DNA from: Pseudomonas fluvialis
Lineage (GTDB): Bacteria > Pseudomonadota > Gammaproteobacteria > Pseudomonadales > Pseudomonadaceae
Assembly: GCF_014207935.1 (NCBI RefSeq)
Contig: NZ_JACHLL010000001.1
Coordinates: forward strand, 992,001 to 1,056,000
DNA: 64,000 nt
Direction: 5' to 3'
The position numbers and the translations under genes were made by a program. This document shows, in pieces, positions 26,021-34,669 of this stretch (its first letter is position 1; each line of letters starts with the position of its first letter). The notes under the pieces were generated by a model. The model saw only the letters and a program-made list of their open reading frames with translations. It had not been told where the DNA came from and did no database searches.

Positions 26021-27607
26021 ATGAACGATCAGTGGACTCGATTCTGGCGCTGGTGCTATCGACCCTGGCCACTGGGCTTGCTGGTGGCTGTGCTGAGTGG
26101 CCTGCTGCTGCTGAGCGGAGCCTGGCACCTGGGTTCCTGGCAGGCTCGGCAGGCCGAGCAGCAGCGTCTTGGCGCGTTGCATGCGGAGGTGGTCCGGCGC
26201 ACCTCTGGCCTGTTCAGTGGGCTGGCTGGCCACCTGCAGGCGTTGGGTCAGCAGCGGATCGAGCACTGCGACGAAAACGCCCGGCAACAGCTGCGTACAC
26301 TGCGGCGCGGCATGTTGTATGTCCAGGCGGTAGCGGTACGTATGGCCGATGGGCAATGGTGCCAGAGCCTGCCGCTGCCGGACGAGCAGAGTTTGCAGGC
26401 CTATAAGGCCTGGCAGTTTGATTCGGTGCGCCTGTGGTGGAACCCGCAGCAATTGAACGCATCCAGTGAGCCCTCGCTGATGCTGCAGTCGGAGCGTGTA
26501 CAGGTGGCCAGCAGCCTGCGCTATTTCCAGGATGTGATTGCCTTGCCAGAGGGTTATCAGGCGTTGCTGACCGATGCCCAGGGGCAGCGCATGCTCGATT
26601 ACAGTGGACTTCGCTCGGCCACCACGGCTGCCGAGCAGGCAGCGGCGCACTCGCCGCAGCCGCTGTCCGTCGCCGGGCAGCATGTTTATCTGCGCGGGCC
26701 TGGTGACAAGAACGGTATGCGCCTGTTGCTGGTGGCCGATGACAGCCGTTTGCAGGAGGCTACCCGTTACTACCAGCGCCTGTTCAGTGTGGGTGCGCTG
26801 CTGTTCTCCGTCCTGACGGGCTGGCTGGCGGCATTGCTGATCCGCCATGAGCAGTCCCTTGAGAAGGCGCTGAGTCTGGCCTTGCGCCGCGGTGAGCTGG
26901 AAGTCGATTACCAGCCGCTGGTGGATTTGCAGACGCGTCGCTGCGTGGGCGCCGAAGCGCTGGTGCGCTGGCGGCGTGCCGATGGTCAGCGTGTGCGTCC
27001 CGACCTGTTCATCCCCCAGGCCGAGGACAGCGGGCAGATCTGCGCCATTACCCAGCGGGTAATCGAGCTGGTCGTCGCCGAGGTGGGTGAGTTGTTGCGG
27101 ACGCACCCGCAGCTGTACGTCTCGGTCAATCTGGCCGCCGCTGATATCGCCGGAGCGGCCTTTGTCGAGCCGGCCCGCCGTCTGCTGCGCGAGGCCGGCG
27201 TGGCCCCGGCACAGCTGGTCTGGGAAGTCACCGAGCGCGGCCTGGTGGATGTCGAACTGGCCACCCGCCTGCTGGGGCAGTTGCGTGCCGATGGCCACCG
27301 CATCGCCATCGACGATTTCGGCACCGGCTACTCCAGCCTTTCCTACCTGCAACAACTGCCGGTGGATGTGCTGAAGATCGACAAGAGTTTTGTCGATGCG
27401 CTGGGCACTGAGGCCGCCAGCAGCCCGGTGGCGCCGCACGTGATCGAGATGGCCCGCGATCTCGGCCTCAAGGTGATTGCCGAAGGGGTCGAGCATGAAC
27501 GCCAGGCCGTGCTACTGGCTGAGCTGGGGGCGCAGATCGGTCAGGGCTGGCTGTTTGCCAAGCCGCTGGATGCCCAGTCGTTCCGGGCATTTGTCGAGCA
27601 GCACTGA
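26021..27607 (+). CDS. Membrane EAL-domain c-di-GMP phosphodiesterase with periplasmic sensor
   Basis: 528 residues. Transmembrane helix 1 (about 18-38), a periplasmic sensor (about 40-245) with two cysteines (IEHCDENA, GQWCQSL), helix 2 (about 250-270), then an EAL domain (about 280-525). Catalytic elements are intact: GAEALVRW (EAL), NLAAADIAG, EVTERGLV, loop 6 [15 protein letters not shown] and EGVEHE. The arrangement matches PdeC/CSS-motif enzymes, in which a periplasmic cysteine pair reports redox state; assignment to that family is inferred. AAGGAG precedes the ATG. Confidence 0.9.
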   Translation: MNDQWTRFWRWCYRPWPLGLLVAVLSGLLLLSGAWHLGSWQARQAEQQRLGALHAEVVRRTSGLFSGLAGHLQALGQQRIEHCDENARQQLRTLRRGMLYVQAVAVRMADGQWCQSLPLPDEQSLQAYKAWQFDSVRLWWNPQQLNASSEPSLMLQSERVQVASSLRYFQDVIALPEGYQALLTDAQGQRMLDYSGLRSATTAAEQAAAHSPQPLSVAGQHVYLRGPGDKNGMRLLLVADDSRLQEATRYYQRLFSVGALLFSVLTGWLAALLIRHEQSLEKALSLALRRGELEVDYQPLVDLQTRRCVGAEALVRWRRADGQRVRPDLFIPQAEDSGQICAITQRVIELVVAEVGELLRTHPQLYVSVNLAAADIAGAAFVEPARRLLREAGVAPAQLVWEVTERGLVDVELATRLLGQLRADGHRIAIDDFGTGYSSLSYLQQLPVDVLKIDKSFVDALGTEAASSPVAPHVIEMARDLGLKVIAEGVEHERQAVLLAELGAQIGQGWLFAKPLDAQSFRAFVEQH

Positions 27608-27608
27608 T

Positions 27609-28016
27609 TCAGTTGCTCGGCAGGCAGCCCACCAGGCGCGAGTCGGCCAGCGCCGCAGTACGGTGCACGGTGGCCGCCCGGTACTCCGGGTCGGCCAACA
27701 TGCCGAGAAAGGCGCTCTTGGACGGATAGCGCACCAGCAACAGCTCATCCCACTGCTCTTCCTCAGGCGCAATCAGCATCGCCCTGGCTGGCGCCATCAG
27801 CTCGACCCGGCCACCCACGCCCTGCACTTTATTCAGCGCGGTGCGGCTGTAACGTTTGTAGGCCTCTCGGCCGGTGCAGGGACTATGACCACAATCGTCC
27901 GGATAGGCTGCCGCGTCGCGATAGCGCAGCAGGTTGAGCATGAGGATGGGGCCTTCATCGGGCATGTCCCGGGTAAAGTTGGCCAGTTGTTCGCGGCTGG
28001 GGTTCAAGCTGGACAT
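27609..28016 (-). CDS. DUF1330 family protein
   Basis: 135-residue cytosolic protein with a ferredoxin-like dimeric alpha/beta barrel pattern: PILMLNLLRYRD at about 23-34, GREAYKRYSRTA, and LLLVRYPSKSAFLGMLADPEY at about 91-111. These are the usual DUF1330 landmarks. No enzyme function is established. Its stop lies one base from the convergent phosphodiesterase stop. Confidence 0.85.
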   Translation of the reverse strand: MSSLNPSREQLANFTRDMPDEGPILMLNLLRYRDAAAYPDDCGHSPCTGREAYKRYSRTALNKVQGVGGRVELMAPARAMLIAPEEEQWDELLLVRYPSKSAFLGMLADPEYRAATVHRTAALADSRLVGCLPSN

Positions 28017-28213
28017 GGCAAACTCCTAGCAGGATGGGGAATACATCCTGTGCTGTACCCGCTGCTCAGACAAGCCGTATTCAGGGCGTTGATGGGCTGT
28101 CCTCGCCAGACCAGACTGCTCGGCAAATCCTGCCGTTTCTGAATCAGATTGCCACCCAGCGGTTGCTTGCCCTCCACAGGGGCACGCCAGTGCGCAGGTA
28201 ATGGCCATGGCGC

Positions 28214-28241
28214 TTGAGAATGCGTCGAGTCTCGCTATGAT
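28214..28241 (+). promoter_or_regulatory. Candidate sigma-70 promoter
   Basis: TTGAGA (28214-28219), 16-base spacer, TATGAT (28236-28241), ending 27 bases before the ATG of the SpmAB-like gene. Both hexamers are near consensus. Confidence 0.55.
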
Positions 28242-28268
28242 CGCCGCTCGGATTGAGGGAGATGGGTA

Positions 28269-29495
28269 ATGCTCAACGGCTTGTGGCTGGGCTTTTTCGT
28301 GGTGGCGGCAATTGCCGGGGTGACCCGCTGGATCGGTGGCGACCCTGGCGTCTGGGCGGCCATGGTGGAAAGCCTGTTCGCCATGGCCAAGCTGTCGGTC
28401 GAGGTGATGATCCTGCTGTTCGGCACCCTCACCCTGTGGCTCGGCCTGTTGCGCATCGCCGAGAGGGCCGGTCTGGTCGATGCCCTGGGACGAGCCCTGG
28501 CACCGCTGTTTGCCCGCCTGATGCCGGAGGTGCCGCGCGGCCATCCGGCCCTAGGCCTGATCACCCTCAACTTCGCCGCCAATGGCCTGGGCCTGGATAA
28601 CGCCGCCACCCCCATCGGCCTCAAGGCCATGAAGGCGCTGCAGGAACTCAATCCGCTACCGCACACGGCGAGCAATGCGCAGATCCTGTTTCTGGTGCTC
28701 AACGCCTCCTCGCTGACTTTGCTGCCGGTGTCGATCTTCATGTACCGCGCCCAACAGGGGGCGGCCGACCCGACCCTGGTGTTCCTGCCCATCCTGCTTG
28801 CCACCAGCGCCTCGACCCTGGTTGGCCTGCTCAGCGTGGCTCTGGTGCAGCGCCTGAAACTGTGGGACCCGGTGGTGCTGGCCTACCTGATTCCCGGAGC
28901 CTTGCTGTTGGGCGGCTTTATGGCACTACTGGCCGGGCTCAGTGCTACGGCGCTGGCGTCCCTGTCCTCGCTGCTCGGCAACCTCACGCTGTTCAGCCTG
29001 ATCCTGCTGTTTCTGCTGCTGGGGTCGCTGAAGAAGGTGCCGGTCTACGAAACCTTCGTCGATGGCGCCAGGGAAGGTTTCGAGGTGGCCAAAAACCTGC
29101 TGCCCTACCTGGTGGCGATGCTCTGCGCTGTCGGTGTGCTGCGCAGCTCCGGCGCGCTGGAGGTACTGCTCGACGGCATCCGCTGGTGTGTCGAGGGCCT
29201 GGGCTGGGACACCCGCTTTGTCGAGGCGCTGCCCACCGCGCTGGTCAAGCCGTTCTCCGGCAGTGCGGCGCGCGCCATGCTGATCGAAACCATGCAGACC
29301 CATGGCGTCGACAGCTTCCCGGCATTGGTGGCCGCCACCGTGCAGGGCAGTACCGAGACCACCTTCTACGTGCTTGCCGTGTACTTCGGCGCGGTGGGTA
29401 TCCAGCGCGCCCGCCATGCGGTCGGCTGTGCCCTGGCGGCGGAGCTGGCCGGCGTACTGGCGGCCATCGGCGTGTGCTACTGGTTCTTTGGCTGA
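28269..29495 (+). CDS. Nucleoside-recognition (Gate) domain membrane protein, SpmA-SpmB like fusion
   Basis: 408-residue polytopic membrane protein with two Gate-type (nucleoside recognition) modules: the first around FAANGLGLDNAATPIGLKA (about 97-115), the second around KPFSGSAARAMLIE and TVQGSTETTFYVLAVYFGAVG (about 315-380). These motifs define SpmA and SpmB of Bacillus, fused here in one chain. Pseudomonads do not sporulate, so the role is not spore maturation; transport or membrane-homeostasis functions are speculative. GAGGGAG precedes the ATG. Confidence 0.85.
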   Translation: MLNGLWLGFFVVAAIAGVTRWIGGDPGVWAAMVESLFAMAKLSVEVMILLFGTLTLWLGLLRIAERAGLVDALGRALAPLFARLMPEVPRGHPALGLITLNFAANGLGLDNAATPIGLKAMKALQELNPLPHTASNAQILFLVLNASSLTLLPVSIFMYRAQQGAADPTLVFLPILLATSASTLVGLLSVALVQRLKLWDPVVLAYLIPGALLLGGFMALLAGLSATALASLSSLLGNLTLFSLILLFLLLGSLKKVPVYETFVDGAREGFEVAKNLLPYLVAMLCAVGVLRSSGALEVLLDGIRWCVEGLGWDTRFVEALPTALVKPFSGSAARAMLIETMQTHGVDSFPALVAATVQGSTETTFYVLAVYFGAVGIQRARHAVGCALAAELAGVLAAIGVCYWFFG

Positions 29496-29606
29496 TCGAG
29501 GGCAAGTCATATCTGGCCATTGACAGAAGAATTTCCGGCAGCGTCTCAACTTCCGGGCAACACTGACGTTAACCCCATACGTTTGATCGAATTGCTGGAG
29601 TTCGCG

Positions 29607-31217
29607 ATGTCCCTTCGTAACCTCACCGTGCGTGCGCGCAACCTGATCGGCTTCGGTCTGCTCGGTCTGATCCTGCTGGTGGTCGGCCTGGCCGCCCTGA
29701 AGCAGATCAACAGCCTGCGCGAAAATGCCCTGGAGATCCGCGATGTGTGGATGCAGGGCCTCGACTTCATGGGTCAGATCAAGGCCGACCGGCTGAACAT
29801 CCGCCTGCAGGAAAGCCTGGCGATGACCATGCCGGACCAGATCGACACCTTCAGCGAGGAGATTCGCACCCTCAAGGCGGATCTCGACAAGTATGACAGC
29901 AACTACGAGACCACCATCACCACCGATGCGGACCGTCGCCTGTTCGATACCTACCGCCAGCGCAGCCAGACCTACGAGCGTGCCCTGCAGGACGTGCTGG
30001 CCAGCCTGCGCAGCGGCAACCCGGACCTGGGCAGCATCGGTGCCAGCCAGACCAGCTACCGCGAGATGATCATCGCCCTCGACGAGCTGGTCGAACTCAA
30101 CCGCCAGGGTGCGCTGACGGCGGGTCAGCATGCCGAGGCGAGTGCCGATCAGGCAGAAGTGGTCTTCACCGTGCTGCTGGTGGTGGGCCTGCTGCTGACC
30201 CTGTTCACGGCCTGGCTGCTCAGCCGCAGCATCACCCAGCCATTGGAAGAATTGAAGGCTGTGGCCGCGCGCATTGCCGGGGGCGACCTGAGCCAGGCCG
30301 TGCGCTGTGAAGGCAGTGACGAAATCACCGATGTGCAGCGCTCCCTGGAGCAGATGCAGGGCAGCCTGCGCGATACCCTGCACGCCATCCAGGGCTCGGC
30401 CACCCAGCTGGCATCGGCCGCCGAGGAAATGCACGCGATCACCGAGCAGACCTCGCGCGGCATCCACCAGCAGAACGAGGAAATCCAGATGGCGGCCACC
30501 GCCGTCACCGAGATGTCGGCCGCCGTGGACGAGGTGGCGCGCAACGCCAACCACACCTCCGACTCCTCGCGGGATGCCGAGCAGACGGCTCAGGCCGGGC
30601 GCAAGCAGGTCGGCGTTACCCGCGACACCATCGTGCAGCTGACCAACAAGCTGGACGGCACCTCGGCCACCATCAGCCGCCTGGCTCAGGAAGCCATCGC
30701 CATCGGCCAGGTGCTGGAAGTGATCCGTACCATCGCCGAGCAGACCAACCTTCTGGCGCTTAACGCCGCGATCGAGGCCGCCCGCGCCGGCGACCAGGGT
30801 CGTGGCTTTGCCGTGGTGGCGGACGAGGTGCGCGCCCTGGCCCAGCGCACGCAGAGTTCGACCCAGGAGATCGAGCGCATGATCAGCGCCATCCAGAGCG
30901 CCAGCCAGGAGTCGGTGGGCGCCATGCAGCAGAGCAGCGAATTTGCCAACCGCAGCCAGGAGCTGGCCAGCGAGGCGGACACTGCTCTGGCGCAGATCGC
31001 CGAGCGCATCAGCCAGATCAACGAGATGAACCTGGTGATTGCCAGCGCCGCCGAGGAGCAGGCCCAGGTGGCCCGCGAGGTCGACCGCAATCTGGTGGCC
31101 ATCCGCGATATCTCCGAACAGAGCGCCGACGGCGCCAGCCAGACCTCCACCGCCAGCGACGAACTGGCGCGTCTGGCCGGGCAGCTGAGCCAGATGGTGT
31201 CGCGCTTCCGCCTGTAG
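29607..31217 (+). CDS. Methyl-accepting chemotaxis protein (4-helix-bundle sensor)
   Basis: 536 residues. Helix 1 (about 11-32), periplasmic four-helix-bundle type ligand domain (about 33-188), helix 2 (about 190-210), HAMP (about 211-263) and a signalling domain to the C-terminus. The signalling tip [20 protein letters not shown] and [20 protein letters not shown] are intact. GGAG lies at correct distance from the ATG at 29607; the longer frame is rejected. The ligand is unknown. No C-terminal NWETF-like CheR tether is present. Confidence 0.93.
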   Translation: MSLRNLTVRARNLIGFGLLGLILLVVGLAALKQINSLRENALEIRDVWMQGLDFMGQIKADRLNIRLQESLAMTMPDQIDTFSEEIRTLKADLDKYDSNYETTITTDADRRLFDTYRQRSQTYERALQDVLASLRSGNPDLGSIGASQTSYREMIIALDELVELNRQGALTAGQHAEASADQAEVVFTVLLVVGLLLTLFTAWLLSRSITQPLEELKAVAARIAGGDLSQAVRCEGSDEITDVQRSLEQMQGSLRDTLHAIQGSATQLASAAEEMHAITEQTSRGIHQQNEEIQMAATAVTEMSAAVDEVARNANHTSDSSRDAEQTAQAGRKQVGVTRDTIVQLTNKLDGTSATISRLAQEAIAIGQVLEVIRTIAEQTNLLALNAAIEAARAGDQGRGFAVVADEVRALAQRTQSSTQEIERMISAIQSASQESVGAMQQSSEFANRSQELASEADTALAQIAERISQINEMNLVIASAAEEQAQVAREVDRNLVAIRDISEQSADGASQTSTASDELARLAGQLSQMVSRFRL

Positions 31218-31255
31218 CCGGCGGTTTGTTGTAGGCGACATCTGCCGCGTGAGAG

Positions 31256-31291
31256 AACGCCGCGTTTCCCCTTCGGGATCGCGGCGTTTTT
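31256..31291 (+). terminator. Rho-independent terminator after the chemotaxis receptor
   Basis: 9-bp stem AACGCCGCG / CGCGGCGTT with a loop that itself can pair (CCCCTTCGGG), followed by a T run, 38 bases after the stop. Confidence 0.85.
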
Positions 31292-31339
31292 ATTGGCCGA
31301 GGGTTGGCAGGGCTTCTTTTCGAAGTGGCTGGATCGGCC

Positions 31340-31856
31340 GGTTTCGCCCTGCTGGGCGAGTTTCTTTTGGCATTGCCCCAAAAGAAACCAAAAGGTCTAG
31401 CCCCGTCATCCGACCCTGCGCTGCGCTCCGGGTGCCTTCGTTCCGTCATTGCTCCGAGGGGCCTCGGCGAAGGGCCATCCCTGGCCCATCGCCGCTTGCG
31501 CCGCTCCCTGCGGCTTACCCCTCTACACAACGACTGCACTCAGTCGGACGAAAGGGGCGCCTGAGTGCTGCCTGACAGTCCGAATCAGACAGCTCAAAGC
31601 CTTGCCTTCGCTGGGAGGGTGCACGCGCGCCAAACGCCCCTTGCCAGAAGGGCGAGCGGAATCGTTGTGTAGAGGGGTGAGCGGCCCGGATGGCCGCGAG
31701 AGGCGTAAAGGTCTAGGGATGGGCCTTGTACGCCGACCCTCGGAGCAATGATGGAGCGAGCGAACCCCGGCGCAGCCGGGGCCGTATGGAGGGGCAAGCG
31801 GTTTTGCCTTCTTTTGCCGCGACTGGCAAAAGAAGGTCGCCCGGGAGGGCGAAACC
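31340..31856. repeat. ~517-bp imperfect palindrome built of two inverted arms
   Basis: This non-coding stretch is two inverted copies of one ~250-bp sequence meeting near 31598. Matching arm pairs share one centre: 31340-31359 with 31837-31856, 31446-31460 with 31737-31751, 31518-31533 with 31662-31677 (perfect 16 bp), and 31552-31559 with 31635-31642. Each arm carries its own hairpin (31361-31387: TTTCTTTTGG/CCAAAAGAAA; 31807-31836: CCTTCTTTTGCC/GGCAAAAGAAGG); the right arm adds CCCCGGCGCAGCCGGGG (31765-31781). Short ORFs in it are not gene-like. I recall similar sequence in intergenic regions of other pseudomonads, so it is probably a multicopy family. Confidence 0.85.
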
Positions 31857-31899
31857 GGAGATTTCAGGCCGCGCCAATAGCTGGCTTGAGCATGAAGCT

Positions 31900-31937
31900 A
31901 TCAACTGCACTTGCCCAAATGGGCAAGTGCAGTTGAT
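31900..31937. repeat. Perfect 18-bp hairpin, 2-base loop
   Basis: ATCAACTGCACTTGCCCA is followed after two A by its exact reverse complement. It lies 43 bases beyond the stop of the DUF2914 gene on the minus strand. There is no T tract on either side, so it is not a standard intrinsic terminator. An overlapping smaller hairpin (ATGCCC/GGGCAT, 31936-31952) follows. Confidence 0.85.
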
Positions 31938-31980
31938 GCCCCGTAAGGGCATGGCATTACCGCTGTGGTGATTTACCTGC

Positions 31981-32988
31981 CTATTCGGTAACCCTGAATC
32001 TCAGCGTGCCAAGCAACTGTCCCGATTCGGTCAGCACCTTGACCTGCCAGCGGCCGACGGCGTCCGTCGGGAAGCGCTGTTTGCGGGTCCAGGCGCGGTA
32101 GCCGGCCTCGCGGCCGCCGTTGATGTTGAGGGCGATGCGGTCGACCTCGCGGCCTTCGTGCAGCCAGACGTGGAAGATGCGCTCCTTCAGCCCGCGTGGC
32201 GCATTGATCGCGGTGAAGGCGTACAGGCCGGTGCGTCTGAGTTCGACCTGACTGATCTGCTTGAGCTTGCCGGCGGCCTGGCGGCCCTGACGGTCGCTGC
32301 TGACCGCCACCTCGGTCAGCCACAGGCTGGCCGGCGGCACTACGGCACGGCCATACCAGCCACCCACGCCCAGGGCCAGGGTCAGGGCCAGCAGGCCGAC
32401 GCGCTGCCTCCAGCGCTGCTCGCGCAGGACCACCACCAGGCTGGCGAACGACAGCAGCATGGCCACGCCGAGGGCCAGCGGGTAGCTCTGCGCGGTGGAC
32501 AGGTGGAACAGGATCGGCAGCGCCGTGAGCAGCAGGGCGAACAGGGTCAGGCTGTGGAAAATCAGGTACAGCCAGCGTCGGGGGGCCAGTTGCTGGTTGT
32601 ACAGCGGATCGATGATGGTGATCAGCGCACAGGCGCCGAGCAGGCCGGTGAACAGCGCCTGGCTGCTGTTCCAGCTGGTGGTGATGAAGGCAAAGGGCAG
32701 GACGAAGAACAGGCTTTCCTGGTGGATCATCTGCGTCAGGTAACGCAGCAGGCCGGCCGGCAGGTGCCAGTTGAACCAGCGCTGCAGCTGGCTGCGCAGC
32801 AGGTTTTCCAGCATCAACCAGAGCCAGCTGACCAGCATCAGCACGGCCACCACCTTGGCCACGCGGATCTGCCGGTCGACCAGGAAGAAACTGAGCACGC
32901 CGGAGCAGAAGCCGAACAGCGCCATGGCCCGTGGATGGCGCTGGATCAGTTCGAGCAGGGCAAACAGCCGTTGTTTCAGAGCGGTCAC
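31981..32988 (-). CDS. Polytopic membrane protein with C-terminal DUF2914 domain
   Basis: 335 residues. About seven hydrophobic helices occupy residues 20-220 (LFGFCSGVLSFFLVDR, VVAVLMLVSWLWLML, FFVLPFAFITTSW and others). A C-terminal extracytoplasmic DUF2914 domain (about 240-335) follows, with TAINAPRGLKERIFHVWLH and RFPTDAVGRWQVKVLTESGQ. An overlapping frame (33007-31973) is Arg/Pro-rich shadow. It starts 84 bases after the Aer-type gene on the same strand and may be read from that operon. Function unknown. Confidence 0.85.
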   Translation of the reverse strand: MTALKQRLFALLELIQRHPRAMALFGFCSGVLSFFLVDRQIRVAKVVAVLMLVSWLWLMLENLLRSQLQRWFNWHLPAGLLRYLTQMIHQESLFFVLPFAFITTSWNSSQALFTGLLGACALITIIDPLYNQQLAPRRWLYLIFHSLTLFALLLTALPILFHLSTAQSYPLALGVAMLLSFASLVVVLREQRWRQRVGLLALTLALGVGGWYGRAVVPPASLWLTEVAVSSDRQGRQAAGKLKQISQVELRRTGLYAFTAINAPRGLKERIFHVWLHEGREVDRIALNINGGREAGYRAWTRKQRFPTDAVGRWQVKVLTESGQLLGTLRFRVTE

Positions 32989-33072
32989 GACGCAGGGGCC
33001 TGGGCAAAAGCGTGCAGGATACTGGCCCCTCCGTGTCCTGAGAACCGCTTTCCCTAAGGTGTTGCGTCAGGC

Positions 33073-34653
33073 CTACCGGCGGTGCCAGAACTGCTCGGCG
33101 AGCAGACGCAGCGACTGGGCCAGACCGGCCACCTGATGGGCGGCGATCTGGCTCTGTTCGGCGGCTACCACGTTGCTGTCGGCGGCCTGGCGAATGCGCG
33201 TGATGTTGCGGTTGATCTCTTCGCTGACGGCGCTCTGCTGCTCCACCGCGGCGGCGATCTGCACGCTCATGTCGGTGATCTGGTTGACCCGCGAGCCGAT
33301 GCCGAGCAGCGCCTGGGCCGCCTCACTGGCCTGCTGCACGCTGTGCCCGGCCTGCTCGCGGCTGCGCTGCATGACCGCCACGGCGGCATGGGCGCCGTCC
33401 TGCAGAGAGCTGATCATGCGCTGGATCTCGGCGGTGGACTGCTGGGTGCGGGAGGCCAGGCCGCGTACCTCGTCGGCGACCACGGCAAAGCCGCGCCCCT
33501 GTTCGCCGGCGCGCGCCGCTTCGATGGCGGCATTCAGGGCGAGCAGGTTGGTCTGCTCGGCAATGCCGCGGATCACTTCCAGTACGCTGGAAATCTCGCT
33601 GCTGTGCTGTTCCAGCTGATGGATGACGCCGGCGGCCTGCTGCACCTCGTCGGCCAGGCGGCTGATGGTGGCGCTGGTCTGGTTGACCAGTTGCTGGCCC
33701 TGCACGGTTTCCTGATCGGCACATCCGGCAGCCACGGCGCTGAGCTGGGCGCTGTTGGCGACTTCCTGCACGCTGGCGGCCATCTGGTTGACGGCGGTGG
33801 CGACCTGGTCTGTTTCGCCCTGCTGGCGCTGGTTACTGGCCTGACTGACGGCCAGTTGCTCGGCCAGCTCCTCGGTATGCCCGGCCAGTTGCTCGGCGGC
33901 ATCACCGATGCGGCCGATCACCGCGCCGGCTTCGGCTTCGTTCATGCGCAGGGCAAAGTCGATCTGCCCCAGTTCGTCGCGGCGACCGCAGTACAGGGTC
34001 TGGCTCAGCGGGTTGTCGCCGATCGAGCGTGCCCTGGCCGCGAGACGGCGCAGCGGCGTCAGCTGCCAGGCCAGCAGCGCGGCGCTCAGGCCCATCCCGG
34101 CGAGGGCCAGGCCGCCGCCGGCCATGGCGCTGACGCCGCCGAGGGCCACGCCCGCGCCGAGCAGCAACGGCCAGGCCAGGCTGCCGGTCAGCAGCAGGCG
34201 CGCGTTGTAACTCAGGCGAGCCGGTTGCAGGCAGTCCTGTGCCTGCCCGGCGCGCAGCCGGGCGTAGAGCTGTTCGGCGGCGGCCGTCTGTTCCGGCGTC
34301 GCGGCGGTGCGCACCGACTGGTATTCGACCACCTCGCCGTTGCGCCGTACCGGCGTGGCATAGGCGCTGACCCAGTAATGGTCGCCATTCTTGCTGCGGT
34401 TCTTCACCAGGCCCATCCAGCTCTTGCCGGCTTTCAGGGTTTGCCACAGGTGGGCAAAGGCGGCCGGCGGCATGTCCGGGTGACGCACGATGTTGTGGTT
34501 GACCCCCAGCAGTTCCTCCTCGGTGAAGCCGCTGATGGCGATGAAATCGGCATTCACATAGCTCACCGCACCCTTGAGATTGGTGGTGGAGAGAATGTTG
34601 GCGGTGGGGCTGACGGGGATGGCGCGACCGCTGACGGGCAGGTTTATTTTCAT
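33073..34653 (-). CDS. aer: Aer-type PAS chemoreceptor (aerotaxis/energy taxis)
   Basis: 526 residues: an N-terminal PAS domain (about 15-110) with the Aer landmarks [51 protein letters not shown], which in Aer binds FAD. A hydrophobic hairpin (about 150-200) anchors it without a periplasmic domain. A HAMP-like linker and an MCP signalling domain follow, with [20 protein letters not shown] and [20 protein letters not shown]. The start at 34653 gives the canonical N-terminus. It begins 16 bases after the stop of the globin-coupled GGDEF-EAL gene, implying one transcript for two oxygen/redox sensors. Confidence 0.9.
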   Translation of the reverse strand: MKINLPVSGRAIPVSPTANILSTTNLKGAVSYVNADFIAISGFTEEELLGVNHNIVRHPDMPPAAFAHLWQTLKAGKSWMGLVKNRSKNGDHYWVSAYATPVRRNGEVVEYQSVRTAATPEQTAAAEQLYARLRAGQAQDCLQPARLSYNARLLLTGSLAWPLLLGAGVALGGVSAMAGGGLALAGMGLSAALLAWQLTPLRRLAARARSIGDNPLSQTLYCGRRDELGQIDFALRMNEAEAGAVIGRIGDAAEQLAGHTEELAEQLAVSQASNQRQQGETDQVATAVNQMAASVQEVANSAQLSAVAAGCADQETVQGQQLVNQTSATISRLADEVQQAAGVIHQLEQHSSEISSVLEVIRGIAEQTNLLALNAAIEAARAGEQGRGFAVVADEVRGLASRTQQSTAEIQRMISSLQDGAHAAVAVMQRSREQAGHSVQQASEAAQALLGIGSRVNQITDMSVQIAAAVEQQSAVSEEINRNITRIRQAADSNVVAAEQSQIAAHQVAGLAQSLRLLAEQFWHRR

Positions 34654-34669
34654 TGTTCCAGCTCTTCGT

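Noticed and set aside
28926..31241. 771-codon antisense frame across the SpmAB-like and chemoreceptor genes
   Set aside because: Low-complexity Gly/His/Gln-rich translation mirroring the sense codon bias; both sense genes are well supported.
31249..31971. Several 60-110 codon open frames in the gap before the DUF2914 gene
   Set aside because: They cross the large palindrome, are Arg/Pro/Ser-rich, lack ribosome sites and exist on both strands because of the inverted symmetry.
31973..33007. Alternative 344-codon frame overlapping the DUF2914 gene on the same strand
   Set aside because: Arg/Pro/Gln-rich translation; the 31981-32988 frame gives clear membrane helices and a DUF2914 domain.
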